A DNA stretch of 64,000 nucleotides from Arthrobacter globiformis (GCF_030818015.1 NZ_JAUSZX010000001.1:4712001-4776000); one strand, 5' to 3'; shown: positions 49,698 to 60,198, counted from the first letter of the stretch. The notes: generated by a model not told the origin, from the sequence alone. Made by a program: numbers and translations.

Positions 49698-50318
49698 TTA
49701 CTGCGCGGCCTTGGCGAGGGTTTCGCGTTCGGCGGCGATGGTGGTGTTGTCCCCGTGTCCGGTCCTGACGGTTGTGTCCGGGGGGAGGGTGAGGAGTCGT
49801 TCGCGGATGGAGGTCAGGATGGTGGGGTAGTCGCTGTAGGAGCGGCCGGTGGCGCCGGGTCCGCCGTTGAACAGGGTGTCCCCGGTGAACACGGTGTTCT
49901 CGGTTTCGAGGTGGAAGCAGGTGGAGCCCGGTGAGTGGCCCGGGGTGTGGATCGCCTTCAGCGTGGCCCCGGCGACCTGGAACTCGTCCCCGTCCGCGAT
50001 CTCCCGGTCGGCGGTGGTGCCGGGGTAGACCTGTTCCCAGAGGACCTGGTCCTCCGGGTTCAGCCAGACAGGGGCGCCGACGGCGTCGGCGACCTCGCGG
50101 GCGGCGCCGATGTGGTCGTTGTGCGCGTGCGTGAGCAGGACCGCCAGGACCTTCCGGCCCCGGACCTGGTTGATGATCGCGGCGGCGTCGTGCGGGGAGT
50201 CAATGATGACGCATTCCTCCTCGTTGCCCACGATCCAGACGTTGTTGTCCACATCCCAGGTCCCGCCGTCCAGGGAGAACGTGCCCGAGGTGACGAGGTT
50301 CTCGATTGTGACGCTCAT
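49698..50318 (-). CDS. Metallo-beta-lactamase-fold hydrolase of the mycothiol formaldehyde pathway, copy 2
   Basis: 206 residues, identical to the 23737 protein except at three positions ([16 protein letters not shown] and the C-terminal KAAQ). Metal ligands THAHNDHIG are kept. Overlaps fadH copy 2 by 4 bases. Probably splits S-formylmycothiol into formate and mycothiol (inference). Confidence 0.9.
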   Translation of the reverse strand: MSVTIENLVTSGTFSLDGGTWDVDNNVWIVGNEEECVIIDSPHDAAAIINQVRGRKVLAVLLTHAHNDHIGAAREVADAVGAPVWLNPEDQVLWEQVYPGTTADREIADGDEFQVAGATLKAIHTPGHSPGSTCFHLETENTVFTGDTLFNGGPGATGRSYSDYPTILTSIRERLLTLPPDTTVRTGHGDNTTIAAERETLAKAAQ

Positions 50319-51463
50319 GCGGATACCCCTGCAGACTGGGCAGCAGCTGCCGTGGAGGCCGCTCCTCCGGTGCCGGGCTGGATTTCGACGACGGAGCGCA
50401 GGACCTTGCCTTCGTGCATTTTCTCGAAGGCTTCCTCGACCTGGTCGATGGTGATCCGTTCGGACACGAACGCGTCCAGGTCCAGGTTGCCCTGCTTGTA
50501 ATGGGAGACGAGCATCGGGAAGTCACGGGAGGGCAGGCAGTCCCCGTACCAGGAGGACTTCAGCGACCCGCCCCTACCAAAGACATCCAGCAGCGGCAGC
50601 TCCAGGACCATCTCCGGGGTCGGCACCCCGACCAGGACCACACGCCCGGCGAGGTCGCGGGCGTAGAACGCCTGCTTGTACGTCTCCGGGCGGCCGACGG
50701 CCTCGATCACCACATCGGCCCCGTTCCCGCCGGTCAGCTCCCGGATCGCCTCGACCGGGTCCGCGGTCCGGGAGTTCACCCCGTGCGTCGCGCCCAGGGA
50801 CTTCGCCATCTCGATCTTGTTCTCATCGATGTCCACGGCGATGATCGTCGTCGCGCCGGCGAGTTTCGCCCCGGCAACCGCGGCGATCCCCACCCCGCCG
50901 CAGCCGATCACCGCCACGGACTCGCCGCGCTTGACCTCACCGGTGTTAATCGCCGCGCCGATGCCGGCCATCACACCGCACCCCAGCAAACCCACCGCGG
51001 CCGGGTCGGCGTCCTCATCGACCTTCGTGCACTGCCCGGCAGCGACCAGGGTCTTCTCCGCGAACGCCCCGATCCCCAACGCCGGGGACAGCACGGTCCC
51101 GTCCTCCAGGGTCATCTTCTGCGTCGCGTTGGCCGTGTTGAAACAGTACTGCGGCTGGCCCTTCGCACACGCCCGGCACTGCCCGCACACCGCACGCCAG
51201 TTCAGGATCACCCGGTCACCGACCGCGACCTCAGTGACACCCTCACCCACGGCAGAGACAACACCGGTCGCCTCATGACCCAGCAGATACGGGAACTCAT
51301 CCCCGATCCCGCCCAGCTTGTAATGCAGATCCGTATGGCACACCCCGCACGTCAGAACATCCACCAACGCCTCACCCGGCCCCGGATCCGGCACCAGGAT
51401 CGTCTCCACCGACACCGGAGCATCCTTCGCCCTGACAACAACAGCCTTCACTTTATGAACCAT
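50315..51463 (-). CDS. fadH: S-(hydroxymethyl)mycothiol dehydrogenase, copy 2
   Basis: 382 residues, identical to the 22592 copy except Ser for Pro in the C-terminal QSAGVSA. Zinc and NAD motifs intact. Ribosome site GAAAGGAA also shared, but sequence further upstream differs, and no TGATATATCA operator precedes this copy. The two copies are therefore likely to be expressed under different control. Confidence 0.95.
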   Translation of the reverse strand: MVHKVKAVVVRAKDAPVSVETILVPDPGPGEALVDVLTCGVCHTDLHYKLGGIGDEFPYLLGHEATGVVSAVGEGVTEVAVGDRVILNWRAVCGQCRACAKGQPQYCFNTANATQKMTLEDGTVLSPALGIGAFAEKTLVAAGQCTKVDEDADPAAVGLLGCGVMAGIGAAINTGEVKRGESVAVIGCGGVGIAAVAGAKLAGATTIIAVDIDENKIEMAKSLGATHGVNSRTADPVEAIRELTGGNGADVVIEAVGRPETYKQAFYARDLAGRVVLVGVPTPEMVLELPLLDVFGRGGSLKSSWYGDCLPSRDFPMLVSHYKQGNLDLDAFVSERITIDQVEEAFEKMHEGKVLRSVVEIQPGTGGAASTAAAAQSAGVSA

Positions 51464-51520
51464 AAGATCGCGTTCCTTTCCTGAGCCCGGGGGCCCTTTG
51501 GCTACGGCACCTCAGCCAAT

Positions 51521-53161
51521 CTAACCGACTCGCTGCGGTTCAAAATCCCCGTCCCGAGGACCGGACGTTTCGCTCGCCGTGCTGCTGGTGTCGACGCGGG
51601 CGGTCGGATCCTGGGCGGGCACCGGGAACGAGGCGGCGTGCACTGTGGCATGCTCTGCGAGAATGCCCGTCTGGTGCCTGATCTTCAATCGGTAGAGCAG
51701 CGCCCCGCCGGCAGTTGCGGCGGCGACGAAGAGGACCCCGCCCCACTGCAGGTACCACTCGAAGGGCGGCACCGAGTTGTAGATTTCGGGGCGCGGCCAG
51801 ATCAGGTTCAGCGTCATGGCACCGCCCCACAGGACCGCAAGGATGTTCACGGGCAGTCCCCACCTACCCATGCTGAAACCGGCCTCGGAGTGGTCGCCGG
51901 CGCCCGGCCACTTTTTCAGGAGGCGCTTGCGCAGCATGGGAACCGTGACCAGCAGGTAGGACATGTAGATCAGGACAATGCTGATACTGGACAGGATCGT
52001 GAATATCGCCGGCTGCATGACATTGACCAGCAGCGGGATGACGGCCAGGACGCCGATCACGATGGCCGCAACGGTGGGGGTCTTGCGGACCGGGTCCACC
52101 TTGCTGAGCTGGCGGCTGAACGGCAGGTTGTTGTCCCGGGCCATGGCAAACATCATGCGGATGGCGGCGGCGTGCACGGCCAGCGTGCAGACCACCACGG
52201 CAACCACAATGCACACCAGGAAGGCCTTGCCGAAGGGTCCGCCGAGAACGGAGAGCACGATGTGCTGCAGGCCGCCGTCGGCCGCGCCTATCTTGGGGTC
52301 GGTGAGGTCCGGCGCGGCCAGGATGCCGAAGAGCAGGATCAGCCCGCCCAGCAGGAAGGAAGCCGTGACGGCGCGCAGAATGGCCTTGGGGGCGGTGCGC
52401 TTCGGGTCCTTCGTTTCCTCGCCGAGGGAGCTGGCGGTGTCGAAGCCGTACATGACGTAGCCTGACGCCATCGCTCCGATGAGGAACACACCGAAGAAGC
52501 CGAGGTCGTGGCCCTCGCCGAACCCCGCGGTGTCGAAGAAGACCTCGGGTCCCCGCACCACGTGCCAGCCCAGCGCAAGGATGAGCAGCACGGCCGCGAT
52601 CAGCTCAACGAACACGCCGATGCTGTTGATCCGGGTCATGAGCTTCACACCGAACGCGTTGATCAGAGTGGAGATGGTGATCATGATGGTGGCCAGGACC
52701 ACGCCGTTGACGGCGAAGTCAAAGGGTCCGGTGCCGTCGCCGACGATCTGGAATCCGGACCACAGCTGCGGCAGGGTGATCTGCAGGGCAAGCGCCACGG
52801 ACCCCAGCGCCATGATGGAGGACAGCAGCAGCAGCCAGCCGGCAAGCCAGGCCGAGGTCCCGGAGGCGAGGCGCTTCGCCCAGTTGTAGACCGAGCCTGC
52901 CACGGGATAGCGGCCTGCCAGTTCGGCGAAGCACAGCGCTACCATCAGCTGGCCGACGAAAACGATGGGCCAGGACCACGCGTAGGCAGGGCCGGCCATG
53001 GAGAAACCAAAGTAGAACAGTTGAAAAACGCCGGTGAGGATGGAGATGTAGCTGACGCCGGCGGCGAAGCTGGCAAACTTGCCGATGCTCCGGTCCAGGG
53101 TCTGGGCATAGCCGAACTCGTCCATGCCGCTTGAATCAGTACTCTTGCTGGGTTCCAACAT
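51521..53161 (-). CDS. APC-family amino acid/amine permease
   Basis: 546 residues, about 12 helices. Start ATG 53161 with AGGAG 6 bases upstream; the frame extends further but without coding character. Motifs: GVSYISILTGVFQLFYFGFS, FAELAGRYPVAGSVYNWAKR, YGFDTASSLGEETKDPKRTA. Resembles permeases for GABA, polyamines or choline-like amines; its place beside betAB suggests choline uptake (inference). A terminator separates it from betB, so it has its own promoter. Confidence 0.88.
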   Translation of the reverse strand: MLEPSKSTDSSGMDEFGYAQTLDRSIGKFASFAAGVSYISILTGVFQLFYFGFSMAGPAYAWSWPIVFVGQLMVALCFAELAGRYPVAGSVYNWAKRLASGTSAWLAGWLLLLSSIMALGSVALALQITLPQLWSGFQIVGDGTGPFDFAVNGVVLATIMITISTLINAFGVKLMTRINSIGVFVELIAAVLLILALGWHVVRGPEVFFDTAGFGEGHDLGFFGVFLIGAMASGYVMYGFDTASSLGEETKDPKRTAPKAILRAVTASFLLGGLILLFGILAAPDLTDPKIGAADGGLQHIVLSVLGGPFGKAFLVCIVVAVVVCTLAVHAAAIRMMFAMARDNNLPFSRQLSKVDPVRKTPTVAAIVIGVLAVIPLLVNVMQPAIFTILSSISIVLIYMSYLLVTVPMLRKRLLKKWPGAGDHSEAGFSMGRWGLPVNILAVLWGGAMTLNLIWPRPEIYNSVPPFEWYLQWGGVLFVAAATAGGALLYRLKIRHQTGILAEHATVHAASFPVPAQDPTARVDTSSTASETSGPRDGDFEPQRVG

Positions 53162-53261
53162 CTGAACTCCTAAGTCAGATAAGCACGATGGTGATGACCC
53201 GCGGCCGCCTTTGGACGCGGATAACACTACACGCAGTGGATACTGCACGCAGCTGAAAATC

Positions 53262-53296
53262 GACGGCCGGCCACTGCGCTGCAGCGCCCGGCCGTC
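53262..53296 (-). terminator. Terminator of the betAB operon
   Basis: GACGGCCGG (53262-53270) pairs with CCGGCCGTC (53288-53296) with GCGCT/AGCGC extending the stem inside; reading on the minus strand it is followed by GATTTTCAG. Confidence 0.75.
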
Positions 53297-53315
53297 TCCC
53301 CCAAAAAGCTGATGC

Positions 53316-54863
53316 CTAGCCGGCCGTGCCCGCCCCCGTTTCCCCGAGGGCTTCCCCGGGAGCTGAGCCGAACCATCCGCTCGGGGCGGGGGCGATGTTC
53401 TGCCAGATGTGCTTGGCTTCGCGGTACTCGGCCAGGCCGGCATGGCCTAGCTCACGGCCGATCCCGGACTTCCCGAAACCGCCCCATTCCGCCTGCGGAA
53501 CGTACGGGTGGTAGTCGTTGATCCACACCGTTCCGTGCCGGAGAGCGCCCGCGACGCGCTGCGCCTTCGATGCGTCCGACGTCCACACCGCGCCGGCCAG
53601 TCCGTACTCAGTGTCGTTTGCGATCGCGACGGCCTCGGCCTCGGTCCGGAACGTCTCCACGGTCAGCACCGGGCCGAACGATTCCTCCTGCAGCACGCTC
53701 ATCCCCGAGCGGCAGTTGCCGAGCACGGTGGGCGGGTAGAAGAAGCCGTCCGCAAGCGGCCCGTCGTCGGGGATGTAGCCGCCGCACAACAGCTCTGCGC
53801 CTTCCGCGATCCCGGCCTGGACGTAGGCGTGGACCTGATCGCGGTGCCTGGCCGAGATGAGCGGCCCTGTCTCGGCGTCGGCGTCAAACGGTCCCCCCAT
53901 ACGGATCTTCTTCGCCTGTTCGACCACCTCGGCCACAAAACGCTCGGCAATCGTCTCCTCGATGACGAGCCGCGCCCCCGCCGAGCAAACCTGGCCGGAG
54001 TGCAGGAACACCGCGGTCAGGGCGTTGTCGACGGCGGCGTCCCAGTCCGCGTCCGCAAAGACGACGTTCGGGTTCTTGCCCCCGAGCTCGAAGGCGACGC
54101 GCTTCACTGTTTCGGCGGCGGCAGCCATGATCGTTTGTCCCGTGGACAGGCTCCCAGTCAGGGATACGAGGTCGACGCGCGGATCGGAGCTGAGCGGGCC
54201 GCCCACCCTCGATCCGGATCCGGTGACCAGATTCGCGACGCCGGCCGGAACGCCCGCCTCTGCGAGGGTTTCCATGAGCAGGATCGAGGTCGACGGCGTG
54301 AGCTCGCTTGGCTTGAGCACGAACGAGTTCCCCGCCACGAGTGCCGGCGCCACCTTCCACGCCGCTTGGAGGAGCGGGTAGTTCCACGGCGCAATGAGCG
54401 CGCAGACGCCGAGCGGTTCGTACACCACACGGCTGATCGCGTCCGCCCGGCCGGTGTCGATGACACGGCCGGCGTCGAGCCCGGCGACCTTGCCGTAGTA
54501 CCGGAAGCACGCGGCGATGTCGTCCATGTCGTACTCGGCCTCCACGAGCCGCTTGCCCGTGTCGAGCGCCTCGGCCCGCGCATAGGTGGCCTTGTCCCGC
54601 TCAAGGAGCTCCGCAACGCGCAGCATGACAGCGCCGCGCTCCATGTCCGTGAGCCGGCGCCACGGGCCGTCGTCGAACGCGGCCCGGGCACTGCCGATCG
54701 CCCGCTCCGCGTCCTCCACCGTCGACGAGGCGACGACCGCCACCTCGCGCCCGTCCGCCGGGCAGCGCACAGTGGTGGTCCCGCCGTCGGACGCCTCTTG
54801 CCAGGCGCCGTCAATGTACAGGCCGCGGGCGAGATCCAGTTGAGTATCGATCGTCACGCTCAT
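53316..54863 (-). CDS. betB: Betaine-aldehyde dehydrogenase
   Basis: 515-residue aldehyde dehydrogenase oxidising betaine aldehyde to glycine betaine with NAD(P). Motifs: LIAPWNYPLLQAAWKVAPAL, FELGGKNPNVVFADADWD (general-base Glu), HSGQVCSAGARLVIEE with the catalytic Cys, and EESFGPVLTVETF. It starts 4 bases after betA on the same strand. Assigned as BetB by this linkage; the fold alone would allow other aldehydes. Confidence 0.9.
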   Translation of the reverse strand: MSVTIDTQLDLARGLYIDGAWQEASDGGTTTVRCPADGREVAVVASSTVEDAERAIGSARAAFDDGPWRRLTDMERGAVMLRVAELLERDKATYARAEALDTGKRLVEAEYDMDDIAACFRYYGKVAGLDAGRVIDTGRADAISRVVYEPLGVCALIAPWNYPLLQAAWKVAPALVAGNSFVLKPSELTPSTSILLMETLAEAGVPAGVANLVTGSGSRVGGPLSSDPRVDLVSLTGSLSTGQTIMAAAAETVKRVAFELGGKNPNVVFADADWDAAVDNALTAVFLHSGQVCSAGARLVIEETIAERFVAEVVEQAKKIRMGGPFDADAETGPLISARHRDQVHAYVQAGIAEGAELLCGGYIPDDGPLADGFFYPPTVLGNCRSGMSVLQEESFGPVLTVETFRTEAEAVAIANDTEYGLAGAVWTSDASKAQRVAGALRHGTVWINDYHPYVPQAEWGGFGKSGIGRELGHAGLAEYREAKHIWQNIAPAPSGWFGSAPGEALGETGAGTAG

Positions 54864-54867
54864 GCCT

Positions 54868-56586
54868 TTAGCCCTTCACCGTCACGGCAGCGGCTGCTGC
54901 TGGCACGGATCCGCCGCGTTCCAGCGGGCTCACGCCGTGCCGGTAAAACTCGGCGTGCTGGGGAGCGAGCGGCGCCTTGCCGGCGATCAGGTCCGCAGCC
55001 TTTTCGGCGAGCATCATCACCGGGGCGTAGATGTTGCCGTTGGTGACGTACGGCATGGCCGAGGCGTCCACAACCCGGAGGCCGCGTGTGCCGTGCACGG
55101 TCATGTCCAGCGGGTTCACCACCGCCATGGGATCGGAGTCCGGGCCCATCTTCGCGGTGCAGGACGGGTGCAGCGCCGTCTCGGCGTCGCGGGCAACCCA
55201 GTCAAGGATCTCCGCATCCGTCTGCACGCTCCGGCCGGGGGAAAGCTCCCCGCCGTTGAAGGGCCCCATGGCGGACTGGCCGAGGATGTCGCGGGCAACA
55301 TGGATCGCCTCGACCCATTCGCGGCGGTCCTGCTCAGTGGAGAGATAGTTGAACAGCATAGACGGGTGCACTGTGGGATCGGTCGACTTGATTTTCAGGC
55401 TGCCGCGGGCGTCAGAGTACATGGGGCCGATGTGCACCTGGTAGCCGTGCTTGGCGTCGGCCTTCTGGCCGTCGTACCGGACGGCAACCGGGAGGAAGTG
55501 GAACATGAGGTTGGGGTAGGCCACGTCCTCGTTCGAGCGGACGAAGCCGCCGCCCTCGAAGTGGTTGGTGGCGGCCGGACCCTTCCGGCCCAGCATCCAC
55601 TGCAGCCCGATCAGCGGGTAGCGCCACAGGTCCAGGTTGGGCTGCATGGAGACCGGCTGGGTGCAGGCGTGCTGGATGTAGACCTCGAGGTGGTCCTGGA
55701 GGTTTTCGCCGACGCCGGGCAGGTTCACCACGGAGTTGATGCCCAGCGAGTTCAGGTGGGCTGCGTTGCCCACGCCGGAGAGCTGCAGCAGCTGCGGGGT
55801 GTTGATGGCGCCGCCGGCCAGGATCACTTCACCCGCAGTCACCTGGTGGGTCTTGCCGTTGCGGCGGTAAGTGACGCCGGTGGCCACGTTGCCCTTGAAG
55901 TTGACCTTGGTGACGAGCGCACGGGTCAGGACGGTCAGGTTCTTCCGGCCGAATTCAGGCCGCAGGTAGGCGCGGGAAGCGGAGAGCCGCTGGCCCTTGT
56001 GGACGTTGCGGTCGAACGCTGCGAAGCCCTCCTGGCGGTAGCCGTTGACGTCGTCGGTCAGGGGGTAGCCGGCTTCCTGGGCGGCGGCGAAGAAGGCCTG
56101 GAACAACGGGTTTGTGGCGGGGCCGCGCTCCAGCACCAGCGGGCCGGAGTGTCCGCGCAGTTCATCGTCGGGGTCGGCGGCCAGCGCGTTTTCCATCCGG
56201 TTGAAGTACGGGAGGCAGTGTGCGAAGTCCCATGTTTCCATCCCGGCGTCGGCGCCCCAGCGCTCGTAGTCGAGCGGGTTTCCGCGCTGGAAGATCATGC
56301 CGTTGATGGAGCTCGAGCCGCCCAGGACCTTGCCGCGGGCGTGCGCCACGCGCCGGCCGCCCATGTGGGGCTCGGGATCGGACTCGTAGCGCCAGTCATA
56401 GAACGGGTTGCCGCTGGGGAAGGTCAGTGCGGCGGGCATCTGGATGAAAAGGTCCCAGGGGTAGTCGCTCCGTCCGGCCTCAAGAACCAGGACGCTGCTC
56501 TGGCCTCCGTCGCTCAGGCGGTTGGCGAGCACGGAACCCGCGCTTCCGCCGCCGACGATGACGTAGTCGTAATTGGTCTGTGTCAT
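54868..56586 (-). CDS. betA: Choline dehydrogenase (GMC oxidoreductase)
   Basis: 572-residue FAD enzyme converting choline to betaine aldehyde. [20 protein letters not shown] at the N terminus, [20 protein letters not shown] (GMC signature), [12 protein letters not shown] and [19 protein letters not shown] at the C terminus. Ends with a short Ala/Val tail. The leader from its predicted promoter is about 300 nt long. Followed directly by betB. Confidence 0.92.
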   Translation of the reverse strand: MTQTNYDYVIVGGGSAGSVLANRLSDGGQSSVLVLEAGRSDYPWDLFIQMPAALTFPSGNPFYDWRYESDPEPHMGGRRVAHARGKVLGGSSSINGMIFQRGNPLDYERWGADAGMETWDFAHCLPYFNRMENALAADPDDELRGHSGPLVLERGPATNPLFQAFFAAAQEAGYPLTDDVNGYRQEGFAAFDRNVHKGQRLSASRAYLRPEFGRKNLTVLTRALVTKVNFKGNVATGVTYRRNGKTHQVTAGEVILAGGAINTPQLLQLSGVGNAAHLNSLGINSVVNLPGVGENLQDHLEVYIQHACTQPVSMQPNLDLWRYPLIGLQWMLGRKGPAATNHFEGGGFVRSNEDVAYPNLMFHFLPVAVRYDGQKADAKHGYQVHIGPMYSDARGSLKIKSTDPTVHPSMLFNYLSTEQDRREWVEAIHVARDILGQSAMGPFNGGELSPGRSVQTDAEILDWVARDAETALHPSCTAKMGPDSDPMAVVNPLDMTVHGTRGLRVVDASAMPYVTNGNIYAPVMMLAEKAADLIAGKAPLAPQHAEFYRHGVSPLERGGSVPAAAAAVTVKG

Positions 56587-57030
56587 GCAAAATCTCCTTC
56601 TACCTGGTGCAGATCAACCGCCGGGGCGGGTTGTCCTTCATCCGGAAGCTGGCGATACACCTGGTGCCCCGGAAAGTTGTGGAATCCCCTACGTGCTTGG
56701 TGCAGCGCGGACCGGGGAATGGGTCAGTTATTGAGTGGTCCTTAACCCGGCGTGGGGGTTGACGAGATGGTCAGGGAGTCGCGGTGAGGGGAGTTTTCCC
56801 TGGTCCGGAAACCGAAAGTCTGGCCTGAACCGGAAGCCGCCGATGAAACGCCTTTATTTCCGCGGGACCCCGTTTGTGTGGTGTAGGTCATACACATGCA
56901 GAGTAGTCCACCTTGAACAAGTGTTCAAGGTTAAAACTGAACTGATGTTCAAGAAATTTTGAACGCAGTCCGCCGGAGGCAGAGCCGTGCTTGTTTCAGC
57001 CGTACTTGTTTTGGCTAGGGCCTGTATCCG
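56587..57030. other. betA upstream region (444 bases, no gene)
   Basis: Between the betI-like stop and betA. It holds the predicted betA promoter and two palindromes near 56910-56965. The rest (56590-56880) is G-rich leader with no convincing reading frame or hairpin. Confidence 0.6.
56894..56962 (-). promoter_or_regulatory. betA promoter and BetI-type operators
   Basis: On the minus strand TTGAAC, 17 bp, TACTCT forms a promoter. The inverted repeat CTTGAACA-AG-TGTTCAAG overlaps its -35 and spacer. A second repeat, GTTCAA-GAAATT-TTGAAC (56945-56962), lies upstream. The TetR-type gene immediately upstream is the expected repressor. Confidence 0.65.
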
Positions 57031-57615
57031 CTACGCGGCGAAGGCGATCTGCTCCGTCCGGGCGATGCTCCTCCGGATGGATGCCTCATCCACGCCCAGG
57101 AGCGCCGTGAGCCACATCCCGTTTTGCACGACAACGATGTCAGCCGCCCGCTCCCTGCATTCCTCGCCGGAAAGCTCGGGTTTGGCATTCCCTATCAGCG
57201 CCGCGAGTCCATCGAGATACCGCTCAAAAGCTGCCGCATTTATCAGGGCAAAGTCTTCATGGGCCTGCGCGAGCGCCCAAAGATGGAGGCGCAGGGAGAG
57301 GTGCTGTGTGGTCAGCAATTCCGGGTCCGCAACACGCCGGAGGGCTTTCTGGAGCTGTTCGTCCGGGGCCGATGCCGGGTCGGGCGCAACGAGCTTAAGG
57401 TCGCGCTCGTCAATCCGGTGCAAGGCCGCACGGATCAAGCTCGACTTGTCCTCGTAGTAGTAATTCACCAGCCCCAGCGCGACGCCGGCTTCCCGGGCCA
57501 CAGCGCGCATATTCACACCTGAGATGCCGTGGCGTGACAGCAGGCCCAGCGCCGCTTCGAGAATGCGTTCCTGACGGTCAACCTGTTCGCCGGAGTTCAC
57601 GGTGCTTGTATCCAC
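57031..57615 (-). CDS. TetR-family repressor, BetI-like
   Basis: 194 residues. HTH: RQERILEAALGLLSRHGISG, MRAVAREAGVALGLVNYYYE; C-terminal ligand domain with LSLRLHLWALAQAHEDFALI and QNGMWLTALLG. Upstream of betAB in the same direction, with palindromes before betA. BetI proteins repress choline genes and release DNA with choline; the same is likely here by context. Confidence 0.88.
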   Translation of the reverse strand: MDTSTVNSGEQVDRQERILEAALGLLSRHGISGVNMRAVAREAGVALGLVNYYYEDKSSLIRAALHRIDERDLKLVAPDPASAPDEQLQKALRRVADPELLTTQHLSLRLHLWALAQAHEDFALINAAAFERYLDGLAALIGNAKPELSGEECRERAADIVVVQNGMWLTALLGVDEASIRRSIARTEQIAFAA

Positions 57616-57679
57616 TTGGCCAGAATATGGCGAAACCCGTTATGGTGCATCCGCTGTCCGGGCGATGGTCGAATTCCGG

Positions 57680-59080
57680 TCAGGGGCGCGGGGCTGCCTT
57701 GAATGTAACACGGGCGTCCAGGCCCGGTGTGCCGGGCCTGGACGCAAGGGACGCCGCCGCGCCGCTGGCCTCGGCGAGCTGCTGGACGATGGCCAGGCCA
57801 AGGCCACTGCCCTCGGACGTCGACTGGCCGCGCCAAAAGCGGTTGAAGGCCCGGTGCCGGTCCTCCTCGGAAAGCCCGGGACCGTCGTCGAGCACGTGGA
57901 GCTCATAGCCGGCGGAGGCACCGTCCGGGCGGACCACAAGGCGGATCTCCGAGTCCGGCGGCGCCACGGCCAGGGCGTTGTCGATGAGGTTGTCGATGAT
58001 CTGTTCCGCCGCGCCCGGCATGGCCACCACCCTCGCCTCCGGAACCGCGTCCAGCACTGTCCGAACTCCGTTTTCCTCGGCCAGCGCCTCCCACTGCTCC
58101 ACGCGGTTCCGGGCGATCTCGCTGAGGTCCACATCCTCCCGGTCAACGTGGCGGCTGTCGGCCCGGCTCAGGAGGAGCAGGCCGTCGATGATGCGCTGCA
58201 GCCGGTACGTCTCCTCCAGTGAGTCGGCCACCATGACGCGCGCGCCGTCGGGATCGTTTCCGACGGCGTCCACCGCATTCTCCAGCCGCAGCCGCAGTCC
58301 CGTCAGCGGGGTGCGCAGCTGGTGGGATGCGTCGCTGGCAAATCCCCGCTGCTGCTGCAGCAGGTGCTCCAGCCGGTCCGCCATCTGGTTGAAGGAACGA
58401 GCCAGGGTGCGCAGCTCCGGCGGGCCCTGCTCCTCCTCGGTGCGGGTGGCGAGGTTTCCTTCCGCCAGCAGTTCGGTGGCCTTCTGCAGCCGCTTGATCC
58501 GCCTGGTCACGGCGCCGGCCATCAGGTAGGCCAGCAGCCCGGCAAGCAGCACGGTGGTGCCCGCTACCGCCCACATCACCCTCAGCTGGCCGGACACGCG
58601 GTCGTCCACCACGGAGGCCGGGTAGGTCAGGCGCACCGCACCGGTGATGTTCTCGCCGCTGAGGACGGGAACCGTGACGTACACGAGATCGATTCCCAGG
58701 GTGTCGGAGTGCCGCTTGCCCGAGGTGATCTGGCCGGCGAGGGCGGCGGCAATTTCTGGGCGCGAAAGGTAAGAGGACCCGGTGGACGACTGGTCGTCGT
58801 CGGACGTTGCCACCGCTGTACCGGCGCGGTCCACCACCACCACGCGGGCGCCGCTGGCACGGCCGTAATCGCGGACGGCCGTGGCCACCGTCCCGGGTTC
58901 CGGACCGCCCGTTTCGAGCAGCTGCCGTGCCCGCCCGCTGAGCAGGAAGGCGTCGCGTTCAAGGGAGGTGGCCAGCCGGTCGCGTTCCACCCGCACGAGG
59001 TAGCTGCCCAGCGGAATGTCCTGCACCAGCACCACCAGGAGCGTGATGGCCATGAACGCGCCAATCAGCCGCCACCTCAT
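57680..59080 (-). CDS. Sensor histidine kinase
   Basis: 466 residues. Membrane helix at 6-22, periplasmic/extracellular sensor of about 145 residues, second helix 168-190, HAMP-like linker, then His253 in FASDASHQLRTPLTG. ATPase boxes: QIIDNLIDNALAVAPP, LDDGPGLSEEDR, GSGLGLAIVQQLAEAS. Its ATG overlaps the stop of the response regulator. Resembles TctE/QseC-type kinases; signal unknown. Confidence 0.92.
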   Translation of the reverse strand: MRWRLIGAFMAITLLVVLVQDIPLGSYLVRVERDRLATSLERDAFLLSGRARQLLETGGPEPGTVATAVRDYGRASGARVVVVDRAGTAVATSDDDQSSTGSSYLSRPEIAAALAGQITSGKRHSDTLGIDLVYVTVPVLSGENITGAVRLTYPASVVDDRVSGQLRVMWAVAGTTVLLAGLLAYLMAGAVTRRIKRLQKATELLAEGNLATRTEEEQGPPELRTLARSFNQMADRLEHLLQQQRGFASDASHQLRTPLTGLRLRLENAVDAVGNDPDGARVMVADSLEETYRLQRIIDGLLLLSRADSRHVDREDVDLSEIARNRVEQWEALAEENGVRTVLDAVPEARVVAMPGAAEQIIDNLIDNALAVAPPDSEIRLVVRPDGASAGYELHVLDDGPGLSEEDRHRAFNRFWRGQSTSEGSGLGLAIVQQLAEASGAAASLASRPGTPGLDARVTFKAAPRP

Positions 59081-59760
59081 CCGGGCACATCCAGCCTGAA
59101 TCCGACGCCGCGCACCGCCTCGATCCAGCGGGGGTTGCCAAGCTTCTTCCGGATCGCGGCCACGTGCGCGTCCAGGGTCTTGGTGGTTCCGTACCAGGTG
59201 CCGTCCCACACTGCGCGCAGAATGTCGCTGCGCTGGCACACGGCGCCGGGGTCCTCCGCCAGGTAGTACAGGAGCTCGAACTCCTTGGCGGTGAGGTGGA
59301 TTTCGGTTCCGTCCACCACGACCCTGCGCGAGCGCTGGTCGATGCTGAGCGTGCCGATCACGCGGGTGCCGTCGGCCGGCGGAGCGGTCTCTGACTGCTG
59401 GTCGGCCGTGCGGCGGGCCACGGCCCGAATCCGCGCGATGAGTTCCCGCATTCCGAACGGCTTCACGAGGTAGTCGTCTGCCCCCAACTCCAGGGCCAGC
59501 ACGCGGTCGATCTCTTCGTCGCGGGCACTGACAACGATGATCGGCGTCATGGTCAGGGACCGGATGGACCGGCAGACGTCCGTGCCGTCCATGTCCGGCA
59601 GCCCCAAGTCAAGGAGCACGAAGTCAGGGCTGGAGGAGCGGACCTCGGCGAGCGCCCCTGCCCCGTCGGCGACATGCCGGGCCTGGAAACCGGCCCTGGT
59701 GAGGCCTTCCAGCACACCGGCGGCCACCGATTCGTCGTCTTCAACCACCAGGATCTGCAT
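59077..59760 (-). CDS. OmpR/PhoB-family response regulator
   Basis: 227 residues. Receiver domain with Asp8/Asp9, phospho-acceptor Asp51 (LLDLGLPDMDG) and Lys100 (DDYLVKPFG). C-terminal winged helix: LTAKEFELLYYLAEDPGAVC, TLDAHVAAIRKKLG, VRGVGFRLDVPG. Paired with the overlapping kinase gene. Targets unknown; nothing ties it to the urate genes beyond divergence. Confidence 0.93.
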   Translation of the reverse strand: MQILVVEDDESVAAGVLEGLTRAGFQARHVADGAGALAEVRSSSPDFVLLDLGLPDMDGTDVCRSIRSLTMTPIIVVSARDEEIDRVLALELGADDYLVKPFGMRELIARIRAVARRTADQQSETAPPADGTRVIGTLSIDQRSRRVVVDGTEIHLTAKEFELLYYLAEDPGAVCQRSDILRAVWDGTWYGTTKTLDAHVAAIRKKLGNPRWIEAVRGVGFRLDVPG

Positions 59761-60198
59761 GTCCGATTATCTTCCGGCCGGAACGGTACCGCGGCGGATA
59801 GCCACGGCTTGAACAGCCTACTTCTCCGAGCTTTAACAATTCTTGGGCCGTCGAGGGCCCCAACCACCCCCTCCGTCCCCAAACCCTCCCTCAGACCCTG
59901 CACCCCAAACACCGACCCTTCCGCAGATCCTGCAGGAAAACCCGACCCCTTCCGCACCGAGTGCGGGAGCGTTGGCCGGAACCGGACGGAAACTGAAGGA
60001 GCGTTCACGCTCAATCCCTGTTGTAGTGTCTCTTGACACCGACGGACAAGCTCGGCTCTACTATTACGTATGCTGAAATAACAGTTCCATGATGCGGAAC
60101 TCGGCACTCCCTGACGAGGGATGTCGATCGCCGGGAGAGGACCCGGACCTCCGCATAGCCGTCACCATGGATGCCAGCATCTGCTTGAGGATCACAAC
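59761..60198. other. Intergenic region with C-rich tract and urate promoter elements
   Basis: 59850-59970 is an unusual C/A-rich tract without a gene, ending in GTGCGGGAGCGTT. Next come TTGACA (60033-60038) and TACTAT (60059-60064), spaced 20 bp and so not ideal. A perfect palindrome AGTTCC-ATGATGC-GGAACT occupies 60083-60101, a likely operator for the uraD-uraH genes. Confidence 0.5.

Larger units (their letters stand above)
49698..51482 (-). repeat. Inverted copy of the 22573-24357 segment
   Basis: From the ribosome site of fadH to the hydrolase stop, about 1.77 kb is nearly identical at nucleotide level to 22573-24357 but in opposite orientation, 25 kb apart. Similarity ends sharply at the last stop codon and just upstream of the ribosome site. 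Recombination between the copies would invert 24.4-49.7 kb. Confidence 0.9.
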
